Assembly (NCBI GenBank): GCA_965206395.1
Contig: CBDBJK010000034.1
Location: 1-64,000 of the forward strand
Length of the DNA stretch: 64,000 nt
Direction: 5' to 3'
DNA from: CBDBJK01 sp965206395
Lineage (GTDB): Bacteria > Chloroflexota > Dehalococcoidia > Lucifugimonadales > CATOSD01
Numbering within the stretch: position 1 is the stretch's first letter; each line of letters begins with the position of its first letter. The notes under the pieces were generated by a model. The model worked only from the letters and a program-made list of their open reading frames with translations. It was not told the origin of the DNA and made no database searches. Positions 26,811 to 35,713 of the stretch are shown piece after piece. A program made the translations under genes and the position numbers.

Positions 26811-28052
26811 CTACGACATCGCGGTAGGCATTACGATTCCGCCGTTGCTGACCACTACCGCGCCGTTTCTAACGACGGTATGAACGCGCTGCATCGTCGT
26901 GATGTCGGCAAACGGGTCGCCATCCACGATTGCGATGTCGGCGATTTTGCGAGGCTCCAGCGTGCCAACGCTGTCTTCGATGCCCAGCGCCTCAGCAGCC
27001 AGCCCTGTTGCTCCGTAGAGGATGTCCACAGCAGGCATTTCCACTCTGTTTGCCAGGTATTCCATGAGCAGCGCAAGCTCGTCGATTCTCGTGCCGGTTG
27101 AGCCTTGATCGCTGCTTACCACCAATTTGACGCCCGCCTTGTGCATCTGACGGATTGTCTCTGGACGGCTCTCCCATAGATGTCCCGGGTGCGCGCGAAC
27201 ATCGCGCATGTCTTCGGCGCGCAGCCTGTACCACGTCGCGGGCATGGCGATGCTTACGATCAGTCCTTTGCGTATGATTTCTTCGACAATGCTCTCGTCG
27301 TACTCGATGCCGCCGTTTGCACGAAACGGGCAGTGCTCCAGGGTGTCCATACCGGCGTCCACTGCCATGCGAATCGCGCCAACGCCATGAACGTGAATGG
27401 CGACTTTCTTGCCAAGGCGGTGCGCGTCTTCAGCGACTGCGCGGTATTCCGCTTCGTTGTACTGTGATAGCTCTGGGTTCGAGCCTGGCGTCGCGTTGCC
27501 ACCTGAACCCATCAGCTTGATGAAGTCAACGCCGTTTTTCACCAGCGTGCGCACCGCGTGACGAAGCTGGTCTTCAGTGTCGCACTCGATGCCAGACCAC
27601 CATAGCTGGCCCGCCGTAGAGGTTATCACAGGCCCCGAACACAGCAGGCGAGGCCCTGGTATAACTCCGCTGGTGATGGAATCCCTTAGCGTCAGGGTGA
27701 GGTAGTTGCGGTCGCCGCAATCTCGGACCGTCGTCAGGCCACTCTTGAGGGCCATCAGAGCGTTCCACGCTCCCACCAGCATGGCCTGATTTTCGTTCAA
27801 TGCGCGCGACTCCTGACCGCTGGAGGCGCTGCCAGTGTTCAGCATGTGGACGTGCGCATCGATGATTCCAGGGAGAACCGTGCTGTCTCCAACGTCCAGA
27901 ACCTCAGTGTCGGGAGACAGCGCAATCTGGGATTGAGGCCCAACAGCGTTGATGCATTCGTCCTCGATGAGGATGATTGCGTCCTGAATCGCGGGCTTGC
28001 GCGTGCCGTCAAACAGACGCCCGGACTTTATGGCCCAGCGTTGCGAAGACAT
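26811..28052 (-). CDS. metal-dependent amidohydrolase
   Basis: A 413-residue amidohydrolase of the imidazolonepropionase-like class. Metal-site motifs: DAHVHML, FIKLMGSGG (candidate carboxylated Lys), AIHVHG, LEHCPF and VSSDQGS. It is the last gene of a minus-strand run with the biotin-carrier and decarboxylase beta/gamma genes, starting 40 bp after the carrier gene stop. A substrate feeding the decarboxylase is possible but only inferred. Confidence 0.9.
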   Translation of the reverse strand: MSSQRWAIKSGRLFDGTRKPAIQDAIILIEDECINAVGPQSQIALSPDTEVLDVGDSTVLPGIIDAHVHMLNTGSASSGQESRALNENQAMLVGAWNALMALKSGLTTVRDCGDRNYLTLTLRDSITSGVIPGPRLLCSGPVITSTAGQLWWSGIECDTEDQLRHAVRTLVKNGVDFIKLMGSGGNATPGSNPELSQYNEAEYRAVAEDAHRLGKKVAIHVHGVGAIRMAVDAGMDTLEHCPFRANGGIEYDESIVEEIIRKGLIVSIAMPATWYRLRAEDMRDVRAHPGHLWESRPETIRQMHKAGVKLVVSSDQGSTGTRIDELALLMEYLANRVEMPAVDILYGATGLAAEALGIEDSVGTLEPRKIADIAIVDGDPFADITTMQRVHTVVRNGAVVVSNGGIVMPTAMS

Positions 28053-28092
28053 CTCGATTGCCTCCCTTCAAAAATGGTTAGCTTGATTGAGA

Positions 28093-28530
28093 TTACTCCA
28101 GTTCGGCAATGAGTTCTCCGTCTTGCACTTGCTGTCCCGGTATGACGTGAATTACTTTGACAATTCCCGACCAGTCGGCCCGCAGGCTCTGGCGCATCTT
28201 CATCGCCTCAAGCACGCAGATTTCGTCTCCGGTGACAACCTGGTCGCCAACCTTCACCGAAATGGAAATAATGCCGCCCGGCATAGGTGATCGAAACACT
28301 CTAATCGGCGCGGGTGGACGGGTTATTGTGGCTTGCGGTATTGGAGTTTGGGCGGCTTCCTGCTCCGGCGCGGGCTTAGGTACATCTGTGACGGCTTCGG
28401 CCTGAAGGCTGTCGACATCTACGTCAACTGGCTCTCCATCGACGAGCGCACGTACGGGATTGGCCTCCAGGTTCTCAACCTCTACCGTGTACCACCTGTC
28501 TTTTACTTTTACCTTTAGCCTATGTGACAT
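28093..28530 (-). CDS. biotin carboxyl carrier protein/domain subunit
   Basis: A 145-residue protein with an N-terminal strand-rich segment, a Pro/Ala-rich flexible linker (about residues 50-75) and a C-terminal biotinyl domain. The biotin-accepting lysine is in EAMKM, preceded by PMPGGI. This is the free-standing biotin carrier of a Na+-translocating decarboxylase or of an acyl-CoA carboxylase. It lies 34 bp after the beta-subunit gene, supporting the decarboxylase. Confidence 0.87.
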   Translation of the reverse strand: MSHRLKVKVKDRWYTVEVENLEANPVRALVDGEPVDVDVDSLQAEAVTDVPKPAPEQEAAQTPIPQATITRPPAPIRVFRSPMPGGIISISVKVGDQVVTGDEICVLEAMKMRQSLRADWSGIVKVIHVIPGQQVQDGELIAELE

Positions 28531-28563
28531 GGTAGCTCAGGCCTTTAATCCTTGCTTGGACTT

Positions 28564-29709
28564 CTACTGTATCACCGAAATGAAGACGCCCGCTACGACA
28601 GCCGAGCCTATGACTCCTGCCACGTTAGGCCCCATCGCGTGCGGCAAAAGGAAATTGCTTGGATTGGCCTCCTGGCCTAGCTGATGCGATATACGCGCAG
28701 CCATTGGCACTGCCGATACCCCGGCTGAACCTATCAGTGGGTTCATCTTCTCTTTCAGGAACAGATTCATGAATTTGGCAAAAAGTAGACCGCCGATAGT
28801 GCCAGCGGAGAAGGCGGCAAGACCCAATCCGAGTATCACGATAGTATCAACATTAAAGACTCGCTCCGCAGTCAGCTGGGTTCCAACCGTAATCATTAAG
28901 AAGATGGTGGCGATGTTCAGCAGTTCGTTAGACGCCGTGTTAGTCAACCGGGGCACGACTCCGCTTTCTCTGAAAAGGTTTCCGATCATGAACATCGAAA
29001 TGAGCGGCGCGGCGCGAGGCACAATCAGAATTATGATTATCATAGCGATGACTGGAAAGACGAGCTTCTCTCGGCGGGACACAACTCTTACAGGTTTCAT
29101 GACTATCTCGCGCTCTTTCCGAGTGGTCAGAAGCCGCATGAGCGGAGGCTGAATGAAGGCGATAGTAGCCATGTACGAGTAGGCGATTACTGCGGTGATT
29201 CCAAGCAATTCTGGGGCTAATCGCGCCGATAGGAAGATGGTGGTCGGGCCGTCTGCGCCGCCGATTATGCCTATTGCCGCCGATTCCGACAGCGTGAACA
29301 GGCCTGTTGAAAGCGCGCCCCAGAAGGCGGCGAAAATTCCAATCTGCGCCGCCGCACCCAGTAGCAATGTCTTGGGATTGGCAATCAGCGGCCCGAAGTC
29401 GGTCATCGCGCCCAATCCCAGGAAGATTATAGGAGGCAAGAAGTTCCAGAACGAAAGGCCGAAGTGGAACACTATGCCGAAGATGCCTGATTCCTGGAAG
29501 CCCGATTCCGGCGTGGGGATGTTCATCAGCCCCGTAAGAGGAAGGTTAGCCACCAAGACCCCTAGCCCTATCGGAACCAACTCGTAAGGCTCCATGTCAC
29601 GGCTTATTGCCAGGTAGATGAATACGAACCCGACGCCTAGCATGATGCCGTTGCGCCAGTCCAGGTTGTTTAGGCCTGTGTCGCGCAGGAAATCCAGGAA
29701 CTCTGTCAA
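28564..29709 (-). CDS. sodium-translocating decarboxylase beta subunit (OadB/MmdB/GcdB family)
   Basis: A 381-residue polytopic membrane protein that decarboxylates carboxybiotin and exports Na+. Family hallmarks: GGADGPTTIFLSARLAPELLG in the centre (the conserved Asp of the Na+ path) and the C-terminal LIGSAGVSAVPMAAR block. About ten hydrophobic segments are visible. Encoded between the gamma-like and biotin-carrier genes. The carboxyltransferase (alpha) subunit is not in the window. Confidence 0.92.
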   Translation of the reverse strand: MTEFLDFLRDTGLNNLDWRNGIMLGVGFVFIYLAISRDMEPYELVPIGLGVLVANLPLTGLMNIPTPESGFQESGIFGIVFHFGLSFWNFLPPIIFLGLGAMTDFGPLIANPKTLLLGAAAQIGIFAAFWGALSTGLFTLSESAAIGIIGGADGPTTIFLSARLAPELLGITAVIAYSYMATIAFIQPPLMRLLTTRKEREIVMKPVRVVSRREKLVFPVIAMIIIILIVPRAAPLISMFMIGNLFRESGVVPRLTNTASNELLNIATIFLMITVGTQLTAERVFNVDTIVILGLGLAAFSAGTIGGLLFAKFMNLFLKEKMNPLIGSAGVSAVPMAARISHQLGQEANPSNFLLPHAMGPNVAGVIGSAVVAGVFISVIQ

Positions 29710-29754
29710 ACGCTACTCTCGTATGGACAGGATCAGATGGAAGGTAAGAACCGG

Positions 29755-30075
29755 CTAACCGTCACTGCCAGGACTGCTGGTGCGTTCAGGTTTGCGAAGC
29801 AGGGCAGCGACGGCGATTGCGGCGGCCAGAGCTTTGTCTCGAAATTGATCGTCCCCAGCCGCCAGCGTATCCTCGGTTGCGTCGGAGGTTTCAGGAAAAC
29901 GCCTGAAAACCAGCCCAATGAGGTATATGGCAACGATCAATAGCACAAGGAGACCGAATGCCGTGCCTATACCGATACCTGTTAAAATGGCTGCCTGTTC
30001 CGCAAGCTCCGAATCGATGGTCGTCCCCTCATGATTTGTCAGATTTATACCGCAGGTGATTAAGGAGGACCCCAT
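29755..30075 (-). CDS. OadG-like decarboxylase gamma subunit
   Basis: A 106-residue protein with one transmembrane helix (ILTGIGIGTAFGLLVLLIVAIYLIGLVF, about residues 30-58) and a polar C-terminal tail, as in OadG assembly subunits. Assignment rests on size, topology and position before OadB. The ATG at 30075 lacks a clear Shine-Dalgarno and lies less than 30 bp from the end of an IS3-family element, so the native start or leader may have been altered. An internal start near the TTIDSELAEQ segment is an alternative. Confidence 0.7.
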   Translation of the reverse strand: MGSSLITCGINLTNHEGTTIDSELAEQAAILTGIGIGTAFGLLVLLIVAIYLIGLVFRRFPETSDATEDTLAAGDDQFRDKALAAAIAVAALLRKPERTSSPGSDG

Positions 30076-30077
30076 TA

Positions 30078-31013
30078 TTAAGACAGCACGAGGGCTAAAT
30101 TAAGAGAGTCTCCCACCCCTGCGCTAGGTTTCACCAAGCCCGATGGCAGCCCTGCTTCTTCAGCTGCTGCTCCCCTTTCTTCCTGGCCATGTTGGTACAC
30201 CTCTGCTGGGGTCCGGTAGCCCAAAGCCTGGTGAGGCCTCTGCCGGTTGTAGAACTCCAGGTAGGCATTGATCCCAGTTCGGGCCTCGGCGACGGTCTGG
30301 TAAGCTTTCAGATACACCTCCTCGTACTTGATGCTCCGCCACAGCCGCTCCACGAAGATGTTGTCCAGGTACCTACCCTTACCATCCATGCTGACCTGGA
30401 CCCTCTGCTCCTGCAACGTCTGGGTAAAGGCCTCACTGGTGAACTGACTCCCCTGGTCGGTGTTGAATATCTCCGGTCGTCCCTTACCCAGGGCTTCCTC
30501 CAACGCCGCCACGCAGAAGCTGGTGTCCATGGTGTTGGAGAGCTTCCAGGCCAGCACGTGCCGGCTGTGCCAGTCCATGATGGCCACCAGGTACAGGAAG
30601 CCCTTCGCCATGGGGATGTAGGTGATGTCCGCGGCCCAGACCTGGTCGACCCGATTAACCTCCACTCCCTTCAGCAGATAGGGAAAGATCCGGTGTCCCG
30701 GCGCTGGTTTGCTGGTGTTGGGACGCCGGTAGATGGCTTCCAGACCCATCAACCGCATCAGCCTTCGAACCCTTTTTCGGCTCACCAGATAGCCCTGTTG
30801 CAGCAGCCAGGCCTTCATCTTCCTGGAGCCGTAGAAGGGGGTCTTCAAATACTGACGGTCCATCAGGGCCATCAACTCCAGGTCTTCTGCCCTGGTCGGT
30901 ACCGGCCGGTGGTACACCGAGGCCCGGCTGACGTCCAGCAGGATACATTGACGCACCAAAGACAGCTGCTGGTGGTCTCGGTCTATCATGGCTCGCCGTA
31001 TGCTGCGACTCAT
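30078..31013 (-). CDS. IS3-family transposase OrfB (DDE integrase)
   Basis: A 311-residue rve-type integrase: HTH_21-like N-terminus (SLVRQCILLDVSRASVYHRP), then the catalytic core with VWAADITYIPM (first Asp), IFNTDQGSQFTS (second Asp) and DNIFVERLWRSIKYEEVY (Glu). The C-terminal YNRQRPHQALGYRTP block is intact. It overlaps the orfA end by 4 bp, with a slippery heptamer upstream, so it is probably made as an OrfAB fusion. Confidence 0.9.
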   Translation of the reverse strand: MSRSIRRAMIDRDHQQLSLVRQCILLDVSRASVYHRPVPTRAEDLELMALMDRQYLKTPFYGSRKMKAWLLQQGYLVSRKRVRRLMRLMGLEAIYRRPNTSKPAPGHRIFPYLLKGVEVNRVDQVWAADITYIPMAKGFLYLVAIMDWHSRHVLAWKLSNTMDTSFCVAALEEALGKGRPEIFNTDQGSQFTSEAFTQTLQEQRVQVSMDGKGRYLDNIFVERLWRSIKYEEVYLKAYQTVAEARTGINAYLEFYNRQRPHQALGYRTPAEVYQHGQEERGAAAEEAGLPSGLVKPSAGVGDSLNLALVLS

Positions 31014-31294
31014 AGACCGGACCTTTCCGACAAAAAATCGCGTTCCACCTTCAGCTGGCCGATGTGCCGGTAGAGGTGGTTAATCTGAGCTTCCTTGGCT
31101 TTCTCCTGGGATTTCTGATTGGTGGCAAATAGCTCCGGGGCTCCTTCCACCAGGGCCCTTTTCCAGGCGTGAATCTGACTGGGATGGACCTCAAATCGGC
31201 TGGCCAGCTGGGCGATGGTCTCTTCCCCCGCAAGGGCGGCTAGGGCCACCTTGGCCTTGAACGCCGGACTGTGCTTATTCCTCGTCTGCTTCAT
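31010..31294 (-). CDS. IS3-family transposase OrfA (HTH)
   Basis: A ~94-residue helix-turn-helix protein (HSPAFKAKVALAALAGEETIAQLASRFEVHPSQIHAWKRAL) that binds the element's ends. ATG at 31294 has GGAGCAGG upstream; an in-frame GTG at 31309 is less likely. Its 3' end carries the frameshift site into orfB. Confidence 0.88.
   Translation of the reverse strand: MKQTRNKHSPAFKAKVALAALAGEETIAQLASRFEVHPSQIHAWKRALVEGAPELFATNQKSQEKAKEAQINHLYRHIGQLKVERDFLSERSGL
31031..31037 (-). promoter_or_regulatory. programmed -1 frameshift site (T6G) in IS3
   Basis: On the minus strand, orfA codons read GAT TTT TTG, giving the heptamer T TTT TTG. A -1 slip there enters the orfB frame (TTT TTT GTC GGA AAG ...), as expected for IS3-family OrfAB production. 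Confidence 0.6.
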
Positions 31295-31496
31295 GTCCTG
31301 CTCCTTCACGTCGGTTAGTTGCCGGTTATTTTAGGAGCTGGACTCTCTCTTAGCCAGTTGTCTAGTTTTTGGGTACCACCTCAGATTGTACACTAATGCG
31401 AAACCTCAATCTAGCTATGGGACTGCTGCTGTTGAGGCTTAATCGCAGCATCGGCTTCACCTTCGAGCAAGCATGAAACCAGATTAGAGGTTGATA

Positions 31497-31525
31497 TTGG
31501 CGTGATGGTGTCTAAGCTATATAAT
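31497..31525 (+). promoter_or_regulatory. probable promoter of pxpABC
   Basis: TTGGCG, 17-bp spacer, perfect TATAAT, about 125 bp upstream of pxpA. The ~300 bp from the IS3 end (31357) to pxpA contains no gene I can support. Confidence 0.5.
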
Positions 31526-31652
31526 TGTCTGTGCGAGAGTATTCGATTATTGGTATGAAAATTAAGAAGGCAGGCTACTCTCGTATGAGTTTTCATATCT
31601 TAATGGGTGAAGGCGGTAAGCCTCACGAAAGATTCTGAGGAGATTCAGTTTG

Positions 31653-32417
31653 ATGTCGAACAAGATAGATTTCAACTGTGACATGGGCGAGAGTTTCGGA
31701 ATGCACAAGATGGGCTTTGATGAAGAGGTCATCAAGTACATCACCTCCGCAAACATAGCTTGCGGCTTTCACGCAGGCGACCCGATGTGGATGCGTCACA
31801 CGGTCAAGATGGCCGAGGAGCACGGCGTAGCCATTGGCGCTCATCCCAGCTACCCAGACCTCAACGGCTTCGGGCGCAGAGACATGTCGCTGACGCCGGC
31901 GGAAGCCAAAAACGACGTTATTTACCAGCTTGGCGCGCTTAACGCCTTTACAAAGACGAAGAAGCTGCAACACATCAAACCTCATGGCGCTTTGTACAAC
32001 AAGGCCGTTAACGACGAGCCGCTGGCCCGCGCGATATGCGAAGCTGTCCTTGAGGTTGACCCTGACTTGATTATCGTCGCCCTTGCCGGTTCGCCCTGGA
32101 TCGAGATTGCCAAGGACATGGGTCTTAGGGTAGCCCAGGAAATTTTTGCCGATCGCGCGTTGAACACCGACGGCACGCTGGTTCCCAGATCGCAGCCGGG
32201 GTCAGTGCTCCACAACATCGAGGAGGTGCTAGAGCATAGCATCAAGATGATCACAGAGGGAAAGGCCACCGCGATCACTGGCGAAGAGTTTGAGGTGCGA
32301 GCCGACAGTATCTGCCTGCATGGGGACACTCCGGGGGCCGTAGACATGGCAAAGGCTCTCAAAAAGGGGTTGGAAGACGCAGGGGTGGAGATCGTTCCTG
32401 TGGGGCAATTAGTTTAA
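31653..32417 (+). CDS. pxpA: 5-oxoprolinase subunit A (LamB/YcsF family)
   Basis: A 254-residue LamB/YcsF protein. PxpABC hydrolyses 5-oxoproline (pyroglutamate) to glutamate with ATP, a housekeeping damage-clearance route. Visible family blocks: DFNCDMGESFG at the N-terminus, NIACGFHAGDP, IGAHPSYPDLNGFGRR and the QHIKPHGALYN segment. ATG at 31653 follows GAGGAG; TTG at 31650 is less likely. The stop overlaps the pxpB start by one base. Confidence 0.93.
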   Translation: MSNKIDFNCDMGESFGMHKMGFDEEVIKYITSANIACGFHAGDPMWMRHTVKMAEEHGVAIGAHPSYPDLNGFGRRDMSLTPAEAKNDVIYQLGALNAFTKTKKLQHIKPHGALYNKAVNDEPLARAICEAVLEVDPDLIIVALAGSPWIEIAKDMGLRVAQEIFADRALNTDGTLVPRSQPGSVLHNIEEVLEHSIKMITEGKATAITGEEFEVRADSICLHGDTPGAVDMAKALKKGLEDAGVEIVPVGQLV

Positions 32418-33148
32418 TGTACCAATCGCCCGCATTTTTCCCAGCCGGAGATATGGCAATGGTCATCGAGTTCGGCGACGCCATCAGCCCTGAAATCAAC
32501 CGCAGGGTTCACGACATGACGAATGCCATCGAGAAGGCAGCAGTGCCCGGCGTCTTTGACCTTGTGCCCACCTACCGCTCGTTATTGGTCTACTACGACC
32601 CTACGAAAACAAGTGCTGTTGACTTGCAAAACAGGCTTAAGCAGATGGAACTAGATATAGGCGAGCGTTCGCTGGAGAAACCCCGCATTGTGCATGTCCC
32701 GACCCTGTATGGAGGCGAATATGGCCCCGATCTGGAGTTTGTTGCAGAGAACGCAAGGTTATCTACACAAGAGGTAGTCCAAATTCATTCTGAGGTGAAC
32801 TATCTGGTCTACGCGATGGGGTTCACACCGGGATTCCCGTATCTTGGCGGCCTTTCTGAGAAGCTAACGACTCCCAGGCTTGAATCGCCGAGATTGGAAA
32901 TTCCCGCTGGCTCCGTAGGCATCGCTGAGAGCCAGACGGGGGTTTATCCGGCTATAAGCCCGGGAGGGTGGCGGCTGATTGGCCGAACACCCCTCAAGCT
33001 TTTCGACCAGGGTAACACGCCTCCTGCTCTCCTGAGTGCGGGAGATTACTTGCGCTTCGTTCCAATTGAAGACGAACAGGTTTATCGAGATGTTCAACAG
33101 CGTGTCGAAAGCGGCGAATACGAAGTCGTCAGCGAGCTAGCCACGTGA
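32417..33148 (+). CDS. pxpB: 5-oxoprolinase subunit B (KipI/AHS1 family)
   Basis: A 243-residue allophanate-hydrolase-subunit-1-like protein. Hallmarks: GDMAMVIEFGDAIS, VPTYRSLLVYYDP, VYAMGFTPGFPYLGGL and the GSVGIAESQTGVYP / SPGGWRLIGRTP C-terminal blocks. It overlaps pxpA by 1 bp and pxpC by 4 bp, a strictly coupled operon. Confidence 0.93.
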   Translation: MYQSPAFFPAGDMAMVIEFGDAISPEINRRVHDMTNAIEKAAVPGVFDLVPTYRSLLVYYDPTKTSAVDLQNRLKQMELDIGERSLEKPRIVHVPTLYGGEYGPDLEFVAENARLSTQEVVQIHSEVNYLVYAMGFTPGFPYLGGLSEKLTTPRLESPRLEIPAGSVGIAESQTGVYPAISPGGWRLIGRTPLKLFDQGNTPPALLSAGDYLRFVPIEDEQVYRDVQQRVESGEYEVVSELAT

Positions 33149-34287
33149 GCAGGCAGATTATCGAGATAATAGAACCAGGCCTCCTGACGACGATTCAGGA
33201 TAGAGGTCGCTACGGCTTCCAGAGGTTCGGCGTACCCGTTTCGGGCGCATTTGATACGTTTGCGCTACGAGCCGCGAATCTTCTTGCTGGCAACGATCAG
33301 GGAGCCGCAGCCCTGGAAATGACCGTACTAGGCCCTCGAATAAAGTTTCTGGACGACACCTGGTTTGCCCTGGCAGGGGCCGACTTATCGGCCACCCTTG
33401 ACGGCCTGCTAGTTCCTTCGTGGCAATCTATAAGCGTCCGTAAGGATAGCATTCTTAGCTTTCAAGGCGCACAGGATGGAATGCGATCATATCTGTCTGT
33501 TGCCGGAGGCATAGACGTTCCTCTAGTTATGGGCAGCCGTTCCACATATACTAAGACTGCCATGGGAGGGCTTGAAGGCCGACCTGTGAGAGCAGGGGAC
33601 GTGTTGTCTTCGCTGGATACCACCGCTGGGGCCGAGTACGTAGAACTCAAGCTTCCGCAGCATATTCAGGCTCCGGTCTACGGCCATAAGCATCGGGTTA
33701 GAGTCATACTAGGCCCCCAAGAAAAGGACTTCACTTCCAGTGGAATCGAAACATTCCTTAATTCAGAGTACACAGTGACAGTCCAGTCCGATAGAATGGG
33801 ATATCGCATGGAAGGACCTGTGATAGAGCATGTGTCCGGCCCGGACATCGTGTCCGACGGGATTCCTCTAGGGGCAATTCAGGTGCCGGGGGACGGCCGT
33901 CCGATTGTGCTGTTGACGGACAGGGGAACGACAGGTGGGTACACGAAAATCGCCACGGTTATCAGCACAGATATAAGCACATTTGCCCAGGCGCTTCCTG
34001 GGGATACCATTACATTCGAAGCCATCGCTATCGAAGATGCTCATGCGATCTTGCATGAGCAGGAGGCGGCTCTGCTCACTCTAGCATGGGCTGCGGGTAT
34101 AGAGCCTCCTAAGAAGCTCAATATCATGGTTGACGGGGAGGCTTTCGAGGTAACTGATGAAAAGGGAGAAGCCATAGCCCTGACCGAGTCCACTACAAGC
34201 GGCAATTATGGTTGGAATCATCACGCAAAGGCTACTATCGATGGCCGCACATACGAGTTCGATGTGCAGGTCCAGCAAGTAGAGTGA
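33145..34287 (+). CDS. pxpC: 5-oxoprolinase subunit C (KipA/AHS2 family)
   Basis: A 380-residue biotin-dependent-carboxyltransferase-like (AHS2) protein. Visible: GLLTTIQDRGRYGFQRFGVPVSGAFD, ALEMTVLGP, RVILGPQEKDF, SDRMGYRMEGP and LLTDRGTTGGYTKIATV. GTG start at 33145 overlaps the pxpB TGA (GTGA). The C-terminal ~60 residues (from PKKLNIMVDGEAFEV) look like an extra small beta domain after the canonical end. Confidence 0.92.
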   Translation: MSRQIIEIIEPGLLTTIQDRGRYGFQRFGVPVSGAFDTFALRAANLLAGNDQGAAALEMTVLGPRIKFLDDTWFALAGADLSATLDGLLVPSWQSISVRKDSILSFQGAQDGMRSYLSVAGGIDVPLVMGSRSTYTKTAMGGLEGRPVRAGDVLSSLDTTAGAEYVELKLPQHIQAPVYGHKHRVRVILGPQEKDFTSSGIETFLNSEYTVTVQSDRMGYRMEGPVIEHVSGPDIVSDGIPLGAIQVPGDGRPIVLLTDRGTTGGYTKIATVISTDISTFAQALPGDTITFEAIAIEDAHAILHEQEAALLTLAWAAGIEPPKKLNIMVDGEAFEVTDEKGEAIALTESTTSGNYGWNHHAKATIDGRTYEFDVQVQQVE

Positions 34288-34345
34288 CCCAAGACCAGTA
34301 GAGTTGACAAGATTTAGTGGTATTCAAAGGCTGCGAGGTCTCATA

Positions 34346-34591
34346 ATGGACAGGCTACTGCGACTCAGGCTCCAGTACGAAGATAGCAGAGGAAGGTGCG
34401 ACGTTTGCAGTCAACAGGGTATTGTCGGCTTCACACTCAAGCTATTTGACGACGCCAACGAAGCAGGCGTTGAGTATTCCAATGATGCGACCGAGTATTA
34501 CCTTCGATGCGCCCACCGCAAGGGCTGCAACAGCCGGGTCGAGTCTCTAACGCTTGAGGAAACTGGGCACCCGGTCAGTAAGCTGAACTAA
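34346..34591 (+). CDS. small CxxC protein, hypothetical
   Basis: An 81-residue protein with CDVCSQQG and CAHRKGC pairs that could bind zinc. ATG at 34346 has GCGAGG upstream. It lies between pxpC and a reductase gene in the same direction and may be cotranscribed. No family recognised. Confidence 0.5.
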   Translation: MDRLLRLRLQYEDSRGRCDVCSQQGIVGFTLKLFDDANEAGVEYSNDATEYYLRCAHRKGCNSRVESLTLEETGHPVSKLN

Positions 34592-34604
34592 AAAGGGAGG
34601 AATC

Positions 34605-35657
34605 ATGGACAAGCGAATTGGCATCTTCGGCGTTGGCGCGGTGGGAAGCTACCTCGGCGCGTTCTTGACGCGTGAGGGGCACGATGTCACATTGATTGAT
34701 ATGTGGGGAGAACACGTAGACGTCATGAACCAAAAGGGCCTGCGTGTGACCGGGACACAGGGCGAATTCACCGTGCCTGTCAAGGCGATTCACCTGACCG
34801 ACGCGCAGGACATTAAAGAGCCTTTCGACATCGCATTCCTTGCAGTCAAGTCCTATGACACCGAGTGGGTGGCTCATTTTCTCAAGCGCTTCATTTCGCC
34901 TACCAGCGTCGTGTTAAGCTCGCAGAACTGCATGAACGACCGGCTTGTAGCGTCCATTGTTGGATACGAGCGTGAGATTCCATGCGTGTTGTCCGGTATA
35001 TCAGTGGCAATCTGGGAGCCTGGTCACGTCACACGGGGAGGCCAACCGGGACGAGACAGAGGTCACGATGTGTTTCGTATCGGCGAGTTGCATGGTCAGA
35101 TTACGAACCGCGTGAATGAACTGGTCGAGATGGTAAGCTGCATCGACGGCGCACGAGCGACCACCAACATATGGGGAGAACGCTGGTCCAAGCTGACCAC
35201 TAACGCGTCGAGCAACCCGATACAGGGCATGACTGGGCTTGGCTCCCAGGGCCTTGGCAACAACCCTCGCGCGCGGCTCATACAGATTCACATTTCTAAG
35301 GAGTCGGCGATGGTGGGACTTGCTCACAATGTTCAGGTCGAGCCGATTAGCGGAGTGGCCGCCGACGTTTGGGCGAGTGCAGACAAGGGCGACGTGTTGG
35401 AGGAGCTAGACGCCAAATTCCAAAGCAGAGGTGGTGGATCGCTAGACTGGAAATCGTCTATGGGTCAGGATGTCGCCAAAGGGCGTCGCACAGAGGTTGA
35501 GTATATGAACGGGTTTATCGTCGAAGCGGGGCGCGAGGTGGGTATTCAAACGCCAATTAACGCAGCCATAGTTGAGGTTGTCAAAGAGATAGACGCAGGG
35601 CTTACCAAACCAGACCCATCCAACATTGAGAGAGTTCTTTCCATCGCGGGCCTGTGA
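34605..35657 (+). CDS. ketopantoate reductase (ApbA/PanE) family protein
   Basis: A 350-residue NAD(P)-binding reductase. The Rossmann motif GVGAVGSYLGAFL is at residues ~8-20, and the C-terminal helical domain contains the KLTTNASSNPI segment (catalytic Lys region) and SSMGQDVAKGRRTEVEYMNGFIV, typical of ApbA_C. ATG follows AAAGGGAGGAATC. True 2-dehydropantoate 2-reductases are ~300 residues; the longer size and context leave the substrate open. Confidence 0.85.
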   Translation: MDKRIGIFGVGAVGSYLGAFLTREGHDVTLIDMWGEHVDVMNQKGLRVTGTQGEFTVPVKAIHLTDAQDIKEPFDIAFLAVKSYDTEWVAHFLKRFISPTSVVLSSQNCMNDRLVASIVGYEREIPCVLSGISVAIWEPGHVTRGGQPGRDRGHDVFRIGELHGQITNRVNELVEMVSCIDGARATTNIWGERWSKLTTNASSNPIQGMTGLGSQGLGNNPRARLIQIHISKESAMVGLAHNVQVEPISGVAADVWASADKGDVLEELDAKFQSRGGGSLDWKSSMGQDVAKGRRTEVEYMNGFIVEAGREVGIQTPINAAIVEVVKEIDAGLTKPDPSNIERVLSIAGL

Positions 35658-35713
35658 TATGCACGGATTCCCCGGCATCAAGCGAATAGACGCATGCCTA
35701 TGACGTTCAAGCT

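Larger units (their letters stand above)
30093..31356 (-). mobile_element. IS3-family insertion sequence
   Basis: An element with orfA and orfB transposase genes, bounded by imperfect inverted repeats beginning ggctaa and containing gagagtc on both sides (left near 30093-30112, right near 31341-31356). I could not find a convincing target duplication, so the ends are approximate. orfB runs ~15 bp past the left repeat. It separates the decarboxylase genes from pxpABC. Confidence 0.75.

Noticed and set aside
30189..31073. 294-codon plus-strand frame across the IS3 transposase
   Set aside because: Antisense shadow of the IS3 transposase genes orfB and the end of orfA; composition is not protein-like.
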